From NCBI RefSeq assembly GCF_000165425.1, contig NW_001799200.1, positions 1-64,000 of the forward strand: 64,000 nucleotides of DNA, given 5' to 3'. The DNA comes from Paramecium tetraurelia (taxonomy: Eukaryota; Ciliophora; Oligohymenophorea; Peniculida; Parameciidae). Made by a program: the position numbers and the translations under genes. Positions 37,291-48,783 of this stretch are shown here, one piece after another. The notes beneath the pieces are model-generated. The model was not told the origin of the DNA. It saw nothing but the letters and a program-made list of their open reading frames with translations, and did not search any database. Numbering within the stretch: the stretch's first letter is position 1; every line of letters begins with the position of its first letter.

Positions 37291-37974
37291 GAAATAGTAA
37301 TTCCTAGTAGCTTTTGGAAGTTTCTTATATCTCTTAGTTTACTACTTTTGATCTTCTCATCATTTTTGAATCATGAATTAGTTTTCATAATTGCTTTTTA
37401 CACATATAATGATCAATCAATTTATAATCTATTATATGATAAATTCACAAGCTATTTGATGTATATTTTTGAATAAAGCATGATACGGTATTAGCTAGAG
37501 GTTTTAGTCTAAGATAATATTTCTCCTCTTGATTTTGTCGAGAAGATTTCTCTTCAAAAATCCTCCCATAATTACTTATTATAATATTTTCAATATTTAT
37601 AAATCTTTTATATCATCATCTAAATTTAAATATATATATTAAGAGATTCTATTATTCTAGAAAAATTATGATATCCTCTGTTTATAAGAACATATAAGAA
37701 ATAATTGATTGTATTCATAAATATGATCATCATTAAAGTTGTTGATTTTATAAGTTTACTTAAATTTAAATGATTTCTATTAGGAAGATATTTGGTGGTT
37801 AATAAAATTTTAGGGGTTATAAGTATAAATAGATTGTCTTAAAGTGGAATAAAGATAATTTTATACTAAAGAGTGTAATTAATATGTAATAGGAGGGCAA
37901 TCGGGATGGAATGATATAGGATTGAGTGTATGAATTTGTTTGATAATAATTAAAATTTAAAATATTGAATTCTG
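37291..37974. other. A+T-rich region with no supported gene
   Basis: 684 bp between the pseudogene and the Rab gene. Fragments on the plus strand may be further pseudogene decay. No start, no family, no RNA gene. It must contain the Rab promoter. Confidence 0.35.
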
Positions 37975-38675
37975 ATGAGCAAACAAGCAAATTCATAAGA
38001 CTATGATTGGCTGGTTAAGGTGATTGTGATTGGTGATTCAGGAGTGGGTAAGACAAATATTTTGTCTTAATTTTGTGATGCAAAGTTTTCGATAACTCAC
38101 ATGGCCACTTTAGGAGTAGATTTTAAGATTAAGACCATTGATGTAGATGGAAAGAAGCTGAAATTGTAAATTTGGGACACTGCAGGATAGGAGCGATTCA
38201 GAAATATAACCAAAACATATTACAAGGGGGCATAAGGAGTAGAAATAATTATTAAATGTAGGTGATCTTAACATATAGTGTAATTGATAGACAATCGTTT
38301 TAGAATGTGGATGGATGGTTGAGGGTAAGAGAAGTTTAATTATGAAAAGTCAATACAAGAGAATACGAATTCGAGTGATGTACAATTGGTGTTGGTGGGT
38401 AACAAGGCTGACATGTCTGCAGAAAGATAGGTAACTCTGGAAGAAGGCAAGAAGATGTCTTAGCAATACAACATTCCATTCTTTGAGACTTCAGCAAAGA
38501 GTAACATGAACATCAACGAAGCATTCAACAATTTGGCTTTCAGAATCATTTAAACACTATCTAAGATGCAAACTAATGAAGAGAAATAAAACCTCAATTT
38601 AAAGCCCAGCGAAGGAAAGGATAAACCCAAATCTGAAGTATTATATTTAGATTTGATTAATAGAGCTGTTGCTGA
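37975..38675 (+). CDS. Rab-family small GTPase
   Basis: 208 residues after three introns (23, 25 and 26 nt; 627 nt coding). All GTPase motifs are present: G1 GDSGVGKT, switch I ending TLGVDFKI, G3 WDTAGQERF, G4 NKAD and G5 ETSAK. The RabF-like block KLQIWDTAGQERFR places it in the Rab1/8/10 branch. The last intron joins directly to SCC and the TGA at 38673-38675, giving a C-terminal Cys-Cys for geranylgeranylation. Without that splice the protein would lack the prenylation site. Role: vesicle targeting at Golgi/plasma membrane or cilium (inferred). The usual switch-I Thr-Ile is Thr-Leu here. Confidence 0.95.
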
Positions 38676-38780
38676 TATTATAAATTTATTAGACAAGATT
38701 TACATATATTTTTTTAAGACATCCTCCATGTTATTTTCTTAAATTTAAAGTTCTCAAATTTACATTCTTCATTAATTAAT

Positions 38781-39609
38781 ATGCAAGATAAATCGAATAC
38801 AAATTCAAGTGTCCAAGAATCGTATTCTCCTTAGAAGCCAGCAGAAGGTGGAGAGAAAAAGAAGAGAACCAGAACTCGTAAGTACAGCGATGCTCAACGC
38901 GAACACAAGTGTGAGTGTGGAAAGTCATACTTGAGCTATCCTGCCCTCTACACACACATGAAATAGAAACATAATGGGGTTTTCAAATTACTTAATACTG
39001 TAGTAATCATTGAAGAACCTGGATGAACAAAGGTTGGAATCAACATTTTCAGAGTCACAAACTTAGGACATCTTTGCCACTCTTGCCAATGCCTTAGGTA
39101 AGGAGGAAGATAAATCTCAGACTTCCTTTAATAATGAAGATATGTACGATCTAATCAATTGGGAATTGTAGTTATAAATGATGGAGACCGACAATAAACT
39201 TATCAAATTGGATTACTATCGCGAACTTATGAAACCAACGCAACCTGCTGATATAACTACTCCCCAAGATGCATTTATAAGGTTTATTCACGAACTCAAA
39301 GGAGTCCTTAGTTATGAATAGATGAAGCTTATCTTTCTCTTTGTGTACTCCTTTCGGAAACTTCTGATCGACTATCCAGACTGTCCTACTAGTGGGTTAG
39401 TTGAAAAGGCGAATTAGTTAATATGTTCTCAGTTGGATAAAGTACTTTAAAGTATCCAATAATTATCAAATCGAAATTACATTGTACATTTATGTAGAGT
39501 ACCCAATCTGAGAGAGGTAATGATCAAAATAGTACTTGGATTTTGTAATTGGCTATATGCTCGTCATTTGACTGATGACAAATTACTTCTGAAGAGCGAT
39601 TCTGATTGA
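38781..39609 (+). CDS. C2H2 zinc-finger protein
   Basis: 267 residues after one 25-nt intron that begins GTTTTC (804 nt coding). A basic N terminus (KKKRTRTRKYSDAQREH) precedes a single finger CECGKSYLSYPALYTHMKQKH (C-x1-C variant, so Cys spacing is shorter than the usual x2-4). The remaining ~190 residues are helical with no known domain, for example LINWELQLQMMETDNKLI. It could bind nucleic acid, but one finger with unusual spacing is weak evidence. Confidence 0.8.
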
Positions 39610-39674
39610 TTTTTTATATCAAAAATAGAAATCATTCTTGAGAAGCAATCTCTCTTCCTCCTATATATGATTTA

Positions 39675-40210
39675 TCATTCTTCTATTTGCTATTAATTAT
39701 TCTTCCCTTCAATATTCAAATGAATTGAGTAGCCTATATTTATTATAGATGGATCATTAATGTAATTTTGAGGATTTAACTCAGACTCATTTAATTGTTC
39801 ATACCTTAAACTCTCTTTTAGTTTTCTCTCTTAAATCCATAAAAATGACATCAAATTCTTCAAAACAACATTCCTTAACAAAAATGAGAGCAATTAAACT
39901 CCCTTCTCAGTTTTGATATAATATCATTTTTGATAATTCCAGTCACTATACTCTTTACAATACACAAAATACCACTGTCCTATTTAGATAACGCAAGTTT
40001 ACGAAGGCTTTTCTTCTAAAGAATAACTTTTACCATTATCTACTCAATTTCATCTTTTTTTATCTGAATGTAATCCAATCTAACCTATAGAGTAACTTTT
40101 TGTTCAGTATATAATAATCTTAAATTGATGATCTACACTCATTATTGTATGTGTGGATTCTTCCACTTATTCATAACATATGAAATACAACAGTTGTTAT
40201 GTCATAACTT
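39675..40210 (-). pseudogene. Probable protein-coding relic with several in-frame TGA codons
   Basis: One minus-strand frame carries coding-like blocks (SYSLEEKPSQTCVIQIGQWY with FVYCKEYSDWNY, then LRYEQLNESELNPQNYINDP, ending at a TGA at 39675-39677), interrupted by about five TGAs and no frameshift. The same frame stays recognisable up to about 40.68 kb with two more TGAs. Seven TGAs in about 335 codons is close to chance for this composition, so the weak parts may be non-coding. Several TGAs sit where Trp would fit, as expected from TGG to TGA decay. Confidence 0.3.
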
Positions 40211-41078
40211 TAAACTTAAATTTCTTTAATTATTTTTTGATGTCGTAATATTTCGTAATTTACTTATTAAAATGGCTTATATAAAATCAATAATCGAATA
40301 ATAATCACATAAATGCTTCCCTGATACCATCGAAATTGAAATTATCAATATCTTTATTATACAGAACACCTTAATAATTAGTCTTCTTATTCTTTGTTTT
40401 ATTCGGTAAATTTGAGTAAATAGAATTCAGAAACTCTAAAAATGATAAATTATTTAGTATAATGAAAATTTATTTTGGGATCAAAGTTGATTGAATAGTA
40501 AATAATTTTATATTATTTAATTACTGATTTAAATAGTATTTAAAGTCTAAGACTAGAATACAATAAATTACAAATTGTAAACTGATATGAGTATTTTCAA
40601 TCAGATTATTTTCATTCTCAGATAAATGAATCAATTTATTTGTCATATTTTCTGATTAGTTCATAGTTTAATTTAAAAAAATCAAATGTTTAAATAGAAT
40701 TATATTATAAATTCTAAATTAGTCTTCTATTTAAAATAAAATGATGCAATTGTTCTCATTTTAATTATATAATAATTCCATTAAATTCCTCAATGATTTA
40801 ATAGAGTGCTTCTTTCGTTATTTCTTCTTTTATTAAAATTTAAATTAGAGCTTTTCTCTTTTCTAAACATAAATACTATCAACTTAAATACAGGACTAAT
40901 AGATTTTTGTATCTATTAATTCTACATGCCCATTTATAAGTATTTTTCTTATTTTTAATATATATAAAATATTTAAATTTTTATATAGTTAGGGCTAAAA
41001 TAATCAATTAAATTATTCTCCGAAGATTATAAAATAATTAAGCTAAATTCATTTTAAAAATAAATATAATTATATAAG
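40211..41078. other. A+T-rich region, possible upstream part of the relic
   Basis: No intact gene. The minus-strand frame of the neighbouring relic can be followed weakly to about 40.68 kb. Beyond that I see nothing. Confidence 0.3.
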
Positions 41079-43879
41079 TCAAACCTTTTATTGTATAAAT
41101 TCTTAGTATCTTTACAACCTTTCTTTGGCATCTATACTTTAAGGATAAGTACTATGAATCTAAAATATTTTATTAATTCTTACCCTGTTCTTATAATTTT
41201 GCAACTCTTCTTTTTATATTATGAATTGCTTAGCCAATTGATCTTACTATTCTTAATTTATAGCTTATATTGCTTGCTATGAGGAATCTGCTTATATTTA
41301 GTTATCATATGGTTAATCTATTTTCGAGATTGACTATCCTTATATATAATCATTTAATTCAATTTCTCCCATTTAAAAATATAGCCGATACAATTATTCT
41401 AGAGAATATAATAATGACGATTGAGGATTATCATCATTTATATTTATTTCCATCTAGTCTAAGATCCTAGCCCTCTATAATATTATTAATCTCCAATTAT
41501 CTGATTTCTCTGTATCTTTAGCAATCTTATTTTATTATTCGTCCATCTCTGATTTTAGTTTCCTTATTAAGTCTTTCTTCATATTGTTCTAATCAAATTG
41601 CTAAGCTAACAAAAGTTGAGACCTCAGTTGTTCAGAGTCCACTAAAAACTTTTTTTTCATCTGATTTATTTTCTCTTTATTAGTCAGATACAGTTGTTTT
41701 TCTCTATTCAAAGCAACCCTTTCATCCAATAGAATTAGTTTCCATTTGCGCCTAAATCATTTAGAAATATAATTACATTTATGTTACATTCTCTTCTATT
41801 ACAACACTTTAATTCATTGACAAATTATTTTAAATATTGATTTCTGTTCCAAAATACTAAGGTCCTGTTTATCTAAACATGTTACTCTAAAACTTTGAAT
41901 TGTCAATACTTTGATTAGCTGCCAATTACTATCTTAATTCATGGAAACTTTATATCATGCTTTGCATCATTTGTTGTCTCTAATTGAACTCTTAGTTTTA
42001 TCGTATACTTGACTAAAACTACTATTCTAATAACTCTAATTCTTTTTCAACTTTTTTATCATCCAACTTATATTATTCAACCAAAAATTGCAAACGATCT
42101 AATTCAAATTTGATGACATCCCTTTATTTCAATTCATTTTATAAATCATATTTTGAAATTACAACATTCAAACTTGTTACTTTCTCTTCCATTTCCCCTT
42201 TTTTTCTCTTCATCTATTTTATTTCTTCTTTCAACTCTTATATGAGACTTTTTGTTTAATTAATATCCATACATAAGTCAATCTCCTTTCCATTTCCCAA
42301 TATTTTACCTGTCTTCTTCTCATAATCTTTTTATATCTTCTCTAACTTTACCCTTTAAGTATCCTCTAGCATTCTTTTCATTTCCTGATATTTCTCTTTC
42401 TTTTAGACTTCAAAATTTATGAGTTAATTTTGTAACTATTAAGTGAATTTCTCATTTTATTAAGCAACTCTTTTAGCATTCTCTTACTTTTTCTATTCAA
42501 TGTCTATATTCTTGTATTCAAATATTTAAGACTACAAAATCTGAGATTCACTCAATTCAATATTTTACAATTAATCATTAAATGTTAATTAACTCTAATT
42601 AAATTTTGGATCATATTGACTCCTGATCTCCTCCTTTATTGATCTTATCATTCTCTAATTTTCTTCCTATAGATCTACTATTTCAAATTTGTATTCTCTC
42701 TTAACTTTATCAAATTCATTAGTTAATTTCCTCTTAATAGCCTCCTACTCTAATCTTAATTTTCTAATATTCTCTTGATCTATTTCCTAAATCTTTTAAT
42801 AAATTTCTTAATTGTATTCCTTTTTGTATTTATTCAATTGATTTTCAACATTCTTTTTCTTCTCCTATATTTATTTCATCCATTTAGAATCTGATTCAGA
42901 CAATTCCTTCTATCTTTAATTAATTCTTTTGACTATGTCTTTCTATTGTCCCTGCAATTCCTACTCCAACATTCTTAATTTATTCTTCAATGATCTCTCT
43001 TGCTCATACTCATAATTCTCCAAATTGTGTTCTAATTATTTTTATTATATATTTTTTTGGTTGTTTATGCTCTACTCAATTTCATCCTCCACTTTTCTTT
43101 TGGCCTTCTTTTTCTTCTCCTCCTAATTCTTGACCAAATCCTCCTTCTATCTCTCATATTCTTCCTTCAATCCAAATAACTCAGGATCTGCCTCGTTCAT
43201 CAAAATCATCTCCATTTTATTCAATTTTGCCTTGTTTTCCTCTTTCAACTTGTTTACATCCTTCTTCTTCTCCTCCTCGTATTCTTAAGCTTAATAAGCA
43301 AACTCTTAATCAACTTGAGATAATAAATTCTGAGTTGCGGAAGGCTACATAGGATTTTGCATCACATAGCCTTTATTTTAGTAATATTCATTAGAGTTCA
43401 TCATCATAGATTCAGTATCATCCTCTCCATCCTAAGCATTTTATACCCTATATTTTTCAATATCATTTTTGAATTTATTAATCCCAGTCGATTTCTGGCA
43501 TAAAATATTCTAAATACTTTTTTCTTCTGATTCTGAAGATCAATCTATTTAGCTTCCTCATATTTCTTTGAATAAATCATGTCGCAAGGGTGATCATAAA
43601 TAATTTCCCCAGTCTTCCTATTTTTATAGTAAACTTAATCGATCCCATTAATCTTCTTAGAACAAATCTTCCATTCATCAGGTAACTTGGCCTTTAGACC
43701 CGCTTCTGCAATATCCAAATATTTATTGTCTTCAGGTAAATTCATCCCCAAATGAATTGCATATTCCCGAATTTCTAAATATTACATTAATTTTAACCTT
43801 GCTTCGTAGGAGAATAGTCCTCCATGATTTCTTCTTCCAATGTTAAAGTCTCATCATCATCATTAAAACTTCTATTCAT
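41079..43879 (-). CDS. CEP164-like WW-domain coiled-coil protein (basal body/transition fibre)
   Basis: About 910 residues, with 23-nt introns near 43.8 and 43.5 kb and at least one more. The N terminus holds the CEP164-type block: EIREYAIHLGMNLPED, then LPDEWKICSKKINGIDQVYY, then KTGEIIYDHPCDMIYSKKYE. The WW domain with the HPCD ending is diagnostic of CEP164. The remainder is almost entirely coiled coil (heptads such as EEKKKDVNKLKEENKAKLNK). CEP164 sits on distal appendages/transition fibres and helps dock basal bodies and start ciliogenesis. The stop is at 41079-41081. Plus-strand ORFs at 41.1-41.5 kb are shadows of this gene. Confidence 0.88.
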
Positions 43880-44298
43880 TTAATGATTCAAATCGTACTT
43901 TTAACTTAATTATACTATATTAAAATTAATTCATAAAATTAATCCGTAATCTCCAATCTAAACTAGATATCTTTAAGATGCCTTTAAAAGAATGGTTGCA
44001 ACGATCTCTTCATTTAGATTTTTCAGCAGGAGAAAAGAATATAAACTAATGTAAAAAGTCTACTATTTTAAAATTACATTGAAATTATTGATACTTCATT
44101 TGATGCCCAAGGGATATAAATTTGGAGCATCTTTGAGAGCTTAGAGAAGGAATCATTAATTTATTAACAAATTGAGTTAAAAAGTTTTTTAAATTTAATG
44201 CTCCTTGATTGTATTTACACTTAGAAGTCTCTTAATCCCTCAATATAATGATTGAGAAATTTATTAGCCACGAAAACTTAATACATAATTCATATAAA
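43880..44298. other. Intergenic region with a doubtful open frame
   Basis: 419 bp between two minus-strand genes. A minus-strand frame at about 44.03-44.34 kb reads QETSKCKYNQGALNLKNF and similar, open for about 100 codons, overlapping the end of the next gene in another frame. It has no start of its own, so I do not call it. Confidence 0.3.
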
Positions 44299-46128
44299 TC
44301 AAAATTATCTAAGTTTTTCGTCAAACTTGGAATGTGTTGTGTAAAAGGTTTAAAGCATCCCTTCACTCATTGACTTATGAGTAGATCTTTTAGGTTACAG
44401 TTTATAGAACTCACTTTGAGTTCTCTGTTATTGTACATTGATTCTATCTCTTGGCAACTTGTACCTATAGTAAATAACCAAGATAATACAGTTATTCTAA
44501 TGATCCATTATGTCCTCGATTTTACGAGACACGGACAGGAGGAAAGTACCCAATTTTAGCATTAGCTTTACCCCAATCTTTTGAGTTGAGTAATGATTAA
44601 TTAAAAGTATCAATAGGATTTCTAGTTTAATTGAAATTTACTAACTTATTTAATGGTTCATTTTTTTTAATTGTTTGGCTTGGTGTCTCAGGTTTGTTAG
44701 GTTAGACAAGAAGGTTTTCGAGTAATTTTGCATTTTTAGTCAATATTTTTTCTTATTTAGTATCTATTTTCTATTAGCTAGTTTTATTAGGAGAGAATTT
44801 GTTCATGACAAGATGACTTTCATTGAACTGAACTGTCTTTTCGAGTTTAGTATTATCTAAATTCTTTTTTGTTTCTACAGTTTCTTAGGGTATAAATTAG
44901 GATTTAGTTTGCTATTAAAATGGTTTACCATTGTCAGTTAACAATTTATATTCTGTTCGAGTTAATCTAATTTATTGCATTTACTTAGTTATATCATCAC
45001 CAGGTAAAAAGTTTTATCCTGACAATCTATATTGTAGTTACTCAGCCGAATCACTAACTTGATGTCTGATTCCTTCCTTGTATCTCTGTTCATAGATAAG
45101 CTTAACGCCATTTGTCATAGAGAAGGTATCATATGGTAATTAAGCTCCTCTGTCAATTCGAAGACCTTTATCTCCAGTTGCATCTTTGGCTGCATCCTTT
45201 CGATCTATTATATTCTTATATAATTCACGATATTACTTTATTTGGTATATCTGCTGTTGTTTTTGGAGGGATTGGTAATGGTTGTTAAGTTTAGATGACC
45301 TACTTACTTCCCTTTTTGGAATTAGTTTGAGGAATATTCTACTAATTAGTTGTTTTTGGAACATCTTTCAAATCAACCTTAATTTTTAAAGCAGTAGGTT
45401 ATAATTTATCATATATGACTCCTTTTGATAATAAGATCTTGCCATCATAATCATAAGTGTATTTGTTGGAAGATTACTCTTTTTTCTAAGCTAATATTAA
45501 TTTTGTACTTAATTTTAGATGATTTCTTCTTTGATTTTCTATTCAATTTCATTCTTCTTCTTGATATCATAGAGTTTCTTCTATCTCAATTTATCAACAA
45601 AATCATCTTCCTCTTCATCTACTTGAAATTCAATGAGTCTTATTTCTGAATGACTTGATTTGGGAGGTGCACCAGCAAATGGTTTTTTCCTTTCCAAAAT
45701 TGAAAATCTTTACCTGTTATTTTTTGAGCTATTGTGTTGGGATGGAGATTCATTTTCAACTTACTATTCTTGATCCTCTGAGAATGACTAACTCATTTCT
45801 TCAATGTTGACTCTATTTCTCCTCCAACGATCATAATGTATTACATTCTTTTATTACACTCAATATACATACAGGCTCGCTGTCTTCTGGCATATTACAG
45901 CCTTCTATTGTTAAACCATCTTGATTGAAATAACTCGCAACGATCCTTTCCATGATTGTCATTACTTATGCATTGGAACTGATGGGTACTTGAGTTTGTA
46001 TGAACTAGATAAAAAGTATGGAATACTTGTTCTTCTGCTATTTTCAATGATTGTTTGATGACATAAGATGTTATTTATTTTGAGATGATGAATGATTAGG
46101 CGAAGATTCCATTGAATTCAGAAGTCAT
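44299..46128 (-). CDS. Hypothetical protein, possibly C2orf81-like
   Basis: About 575 residues with several short introns, including GTATTC..CTAG (22 nt) and GTATGT..AAAAG (25 nt, AAG acceptor) near the start, and a 25-nt one near 44.47 kb. The start at 46128 is MTSEFNGIFAQSFIISKQIT. The N-terminal part FIQTQVPISSNAQVMTIMER and the later NKYTYDYDGKILLSKGV recall the vertebrate C2orf81 family, a poorly known testis/cilia-expressed protein. The rest is charged coiled coil and low complexity (ANAKIGYFPPVRVSQNRGHN near the end). The family link is tentative, from remembered pattern only. Confidence 0.65.
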
Positions 46129-46396
46129 GGATGAATAAATCTATATTTAAGATTTCCCCTTACTTGTTCCATGTTAAATTGAGGCACTTGATCATCTCCT
46201 TCGATGTCACATTCATCCCTTTCTGAAAACTCATCTCCAATTACACTATTGCTCATTATAATTATTATTATAAATTGTATAATTATTTTTAACTCATTCA
46301 TTTCAAACATATTGGTCTTAGTCAATCAAATTTTATCCATTTTTGATGTTGAGAATATATGTATATGAAAGTATTAATATAAATATATTAAATTGA

Positions 46397-48545
46397 ATGT
46401 TCAAAAAATCTATCGGATGTAATAATCAATAGCATTTAAAGTTTTTAAGAATTTCGATATTTTTGGGCAAAATATCCAATTGAATTTCAATGGTGATGAT
46501 TCTTACCAAACAGCCACAGGAGGTATTTTTTCGATTACGATCATCGCTGTCATTGCCTTCTTTTTCTAACAAAATATTGTAGATTTCTTGAGTAAAAATT
46601 ATGTCAATTTGGATGTACAAACCTTATTTGATGCGAATCCAGATGATATTCTCTTTAATGACGATAATTACATGTTTGCATTAGCCATTGAATAAAGCAA
46701 ATTTAACACCAATCCTTACTTCAACATCACTCTTAAATAAAGAATCTATACAAGATTAAACAATGGAACAACAATCAAATAAGATTCATTCATAGATCTG
46801 ATACCTTGCACTATTGACAGATTTCAAAACATATTTAATAATTAAAATTTCACCGATCAATTTATCTCTCTCGGATTGTCAGAATGGTTATGTCCTCAAT
46901 ACAATTATTCAATCAGATTATCGGGAGGATACACCAGTTAACTATTTTAATTCACAAAAGTAACTGTCTCTGAATGTTCAAATAATACTGACAATAATGA
47001 AATCCTAACTTGGAAGCCAAAATGCGCAAGTTCATCTGAAAGAGATGCTCATCTAAACAATGATCGCTCATTCAGAATTAAGATGTACTTTTCTCCTTTT
47101 TATCTAATTAGGTATATGACTAACACCATCATTAATCCATTATAACCAAAAAATATATCCTAAGTCTTCCTTGATGATGAACTCTTCTTTTCCTTCATTT
47201 TGCAAACTGGAACCGAAACCGATGTCTTTTATTAGAAGTATAATGTCACTACTAATCAAAACATATTCCCCTACATCGAAGATAATCAGGAACAGTTATT
47301 CAACATCAAACAACAAGGAGATTTTAGAGTCAACAATGTCTAAAACAGCGGTTCATCCTACTCTGCCATTTACATGAGAAGAAGTCCATACACCTATTAA
47401 GTCAAGAGAGATTTTCAAGATTTAGCAGATTTACTCTCCTATTTGGGTGGTTTTGCCAACATTGTTGTCATGATCTTTGGGTTTTTTATATCCTTTTACA
47501 ATAAATCCTAATGTAAATACTCAATCCAAATTATGTAGTCATGATAGAATTGGCAAATTAAGTGTACGATTTCCCAATTAAAAATATAAATAACATCGAT
47601 ACTCAGTAGAGAAAAGAAATCAAAAAGACCATAGCTAGAGCCAAAAGCAGAACAATTATATTAAAACCAAATACTCAAAATTCATAATTATAATCACCAA
47701 AATATAACCAAAATCAATAATTTATTAACAATGATACCCCTAAATAAGATGATTAATGCGTGACAAAATAGGACGAATAGCACACTTTTTAATAAGAGCA
47801 AGAAAAAATCATTTAGTAATTAGGTATCACTAATAGAAAGAGCTATTTAACTTAGTAAATTGAAAAGATCTTAAATAGAAGTCGACCTATTTTCTTTAAT
47901 TGTAGATATATTTTATACCAATTATTCTGTTAAAGGTTCTTCTATGATAGGAACAGTATACTTCTATAAAAGGCTATGTATATCAAATTATAACTATTTT
48001 AGTAAAAATATCAATCAAGACTTAGATCTTTGTGTTATTATCGATAAGGTCAAAGAAATTAACTTGTTGAAAGAACTGTTATTAACTGAAGACCAACTAG
48101 TGTTATTTGACTTTGCTCCCAAAGAGGTTATCAATTTAGAAGAGGACAAAAAGTAAACTACGAGAAGTTTAGCCAGGAACACTTTACGAAATTTTCACCA
48201 GATATCCAGTATTCTTAACACTAAGGATGAATAAAATAAGTCTAATCAATCGATAAATACTTATTATAAGCTTTTTTAGGTGATAGCTCAATTATATTAT
48301 AGGCTTATGATCGAATGCATTAAGCCTTGTAATAGAATGATAAGATCAATGAAAAATTGATTGGGAAGTTGGGACAAGAAGTTAGAGATATTTTTGAAGT
48401 TTCTCAGTTTATTTAATGGGAAAATAACAGGAAAATGAATAGTGAACCTTTGGATGATGAGTTTTAATGCGATTCCGTAAACTCCGATCCTCCATGCATT
48501 ACTAGTCTAGATTAATTTAAAGTTAATTTTAAATTAAATAGTTGA
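46397..48545 (+). CDS. Two-pass membrane protein, ciliate family (paralog of the gene at 55.2-57.7 kb)
   Basis: 683 residues. Introns of 23, 26, 25 and 23 nt leave 2052 nt. The first intron follows MFKKSIG and ends AAG. TM1 is FSITIIAVIAFFF. About 330 lumenal residues carry paired Cys and N-glycosylation sites (FNTNPYFNITLKQRIYTRL, LIPCTIDRFQNIF, LCPQYNYS). TM2 is LSYLGGFANIVVMIFGFFIS, followed by a ~270-residue cytoplasmic tail (GITNRKSYLTQQIEKILNRS, CVIIDKVKEINLLKELLL). It aligns along its whole length with the minus-strand paralog. I know no function for this family; a transport or signalling role at a membrane is possible. Confidence 0.82.
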
Positions 48546-48783
48546 TATTTTAATAATATAATAATGTAAATTTATTTTAGGATCTTTCACTTTCCAATGA
48601 AAGTTTATTCTTAAAATATAAGATTATGTACAAAACTAAACTAAACAATTCTGAAAAAAAAGAAATATCTGTAAACTTTCCTAAAACAATGTCTTTTATA
48701 TTATAATAATAAAAAAAAGAATCTATAGAAAATAATTTATTTCAAGTTAAATAGCTATATAAAATATATTATTTATTATACTA

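Noticed and set aside
41091-41470. Two hydrophobic plus-strand ORFs (63 and 66 codons)
   Set aside because: They are antisense shadows of the CEP164-like gene's Gln-rich tail.
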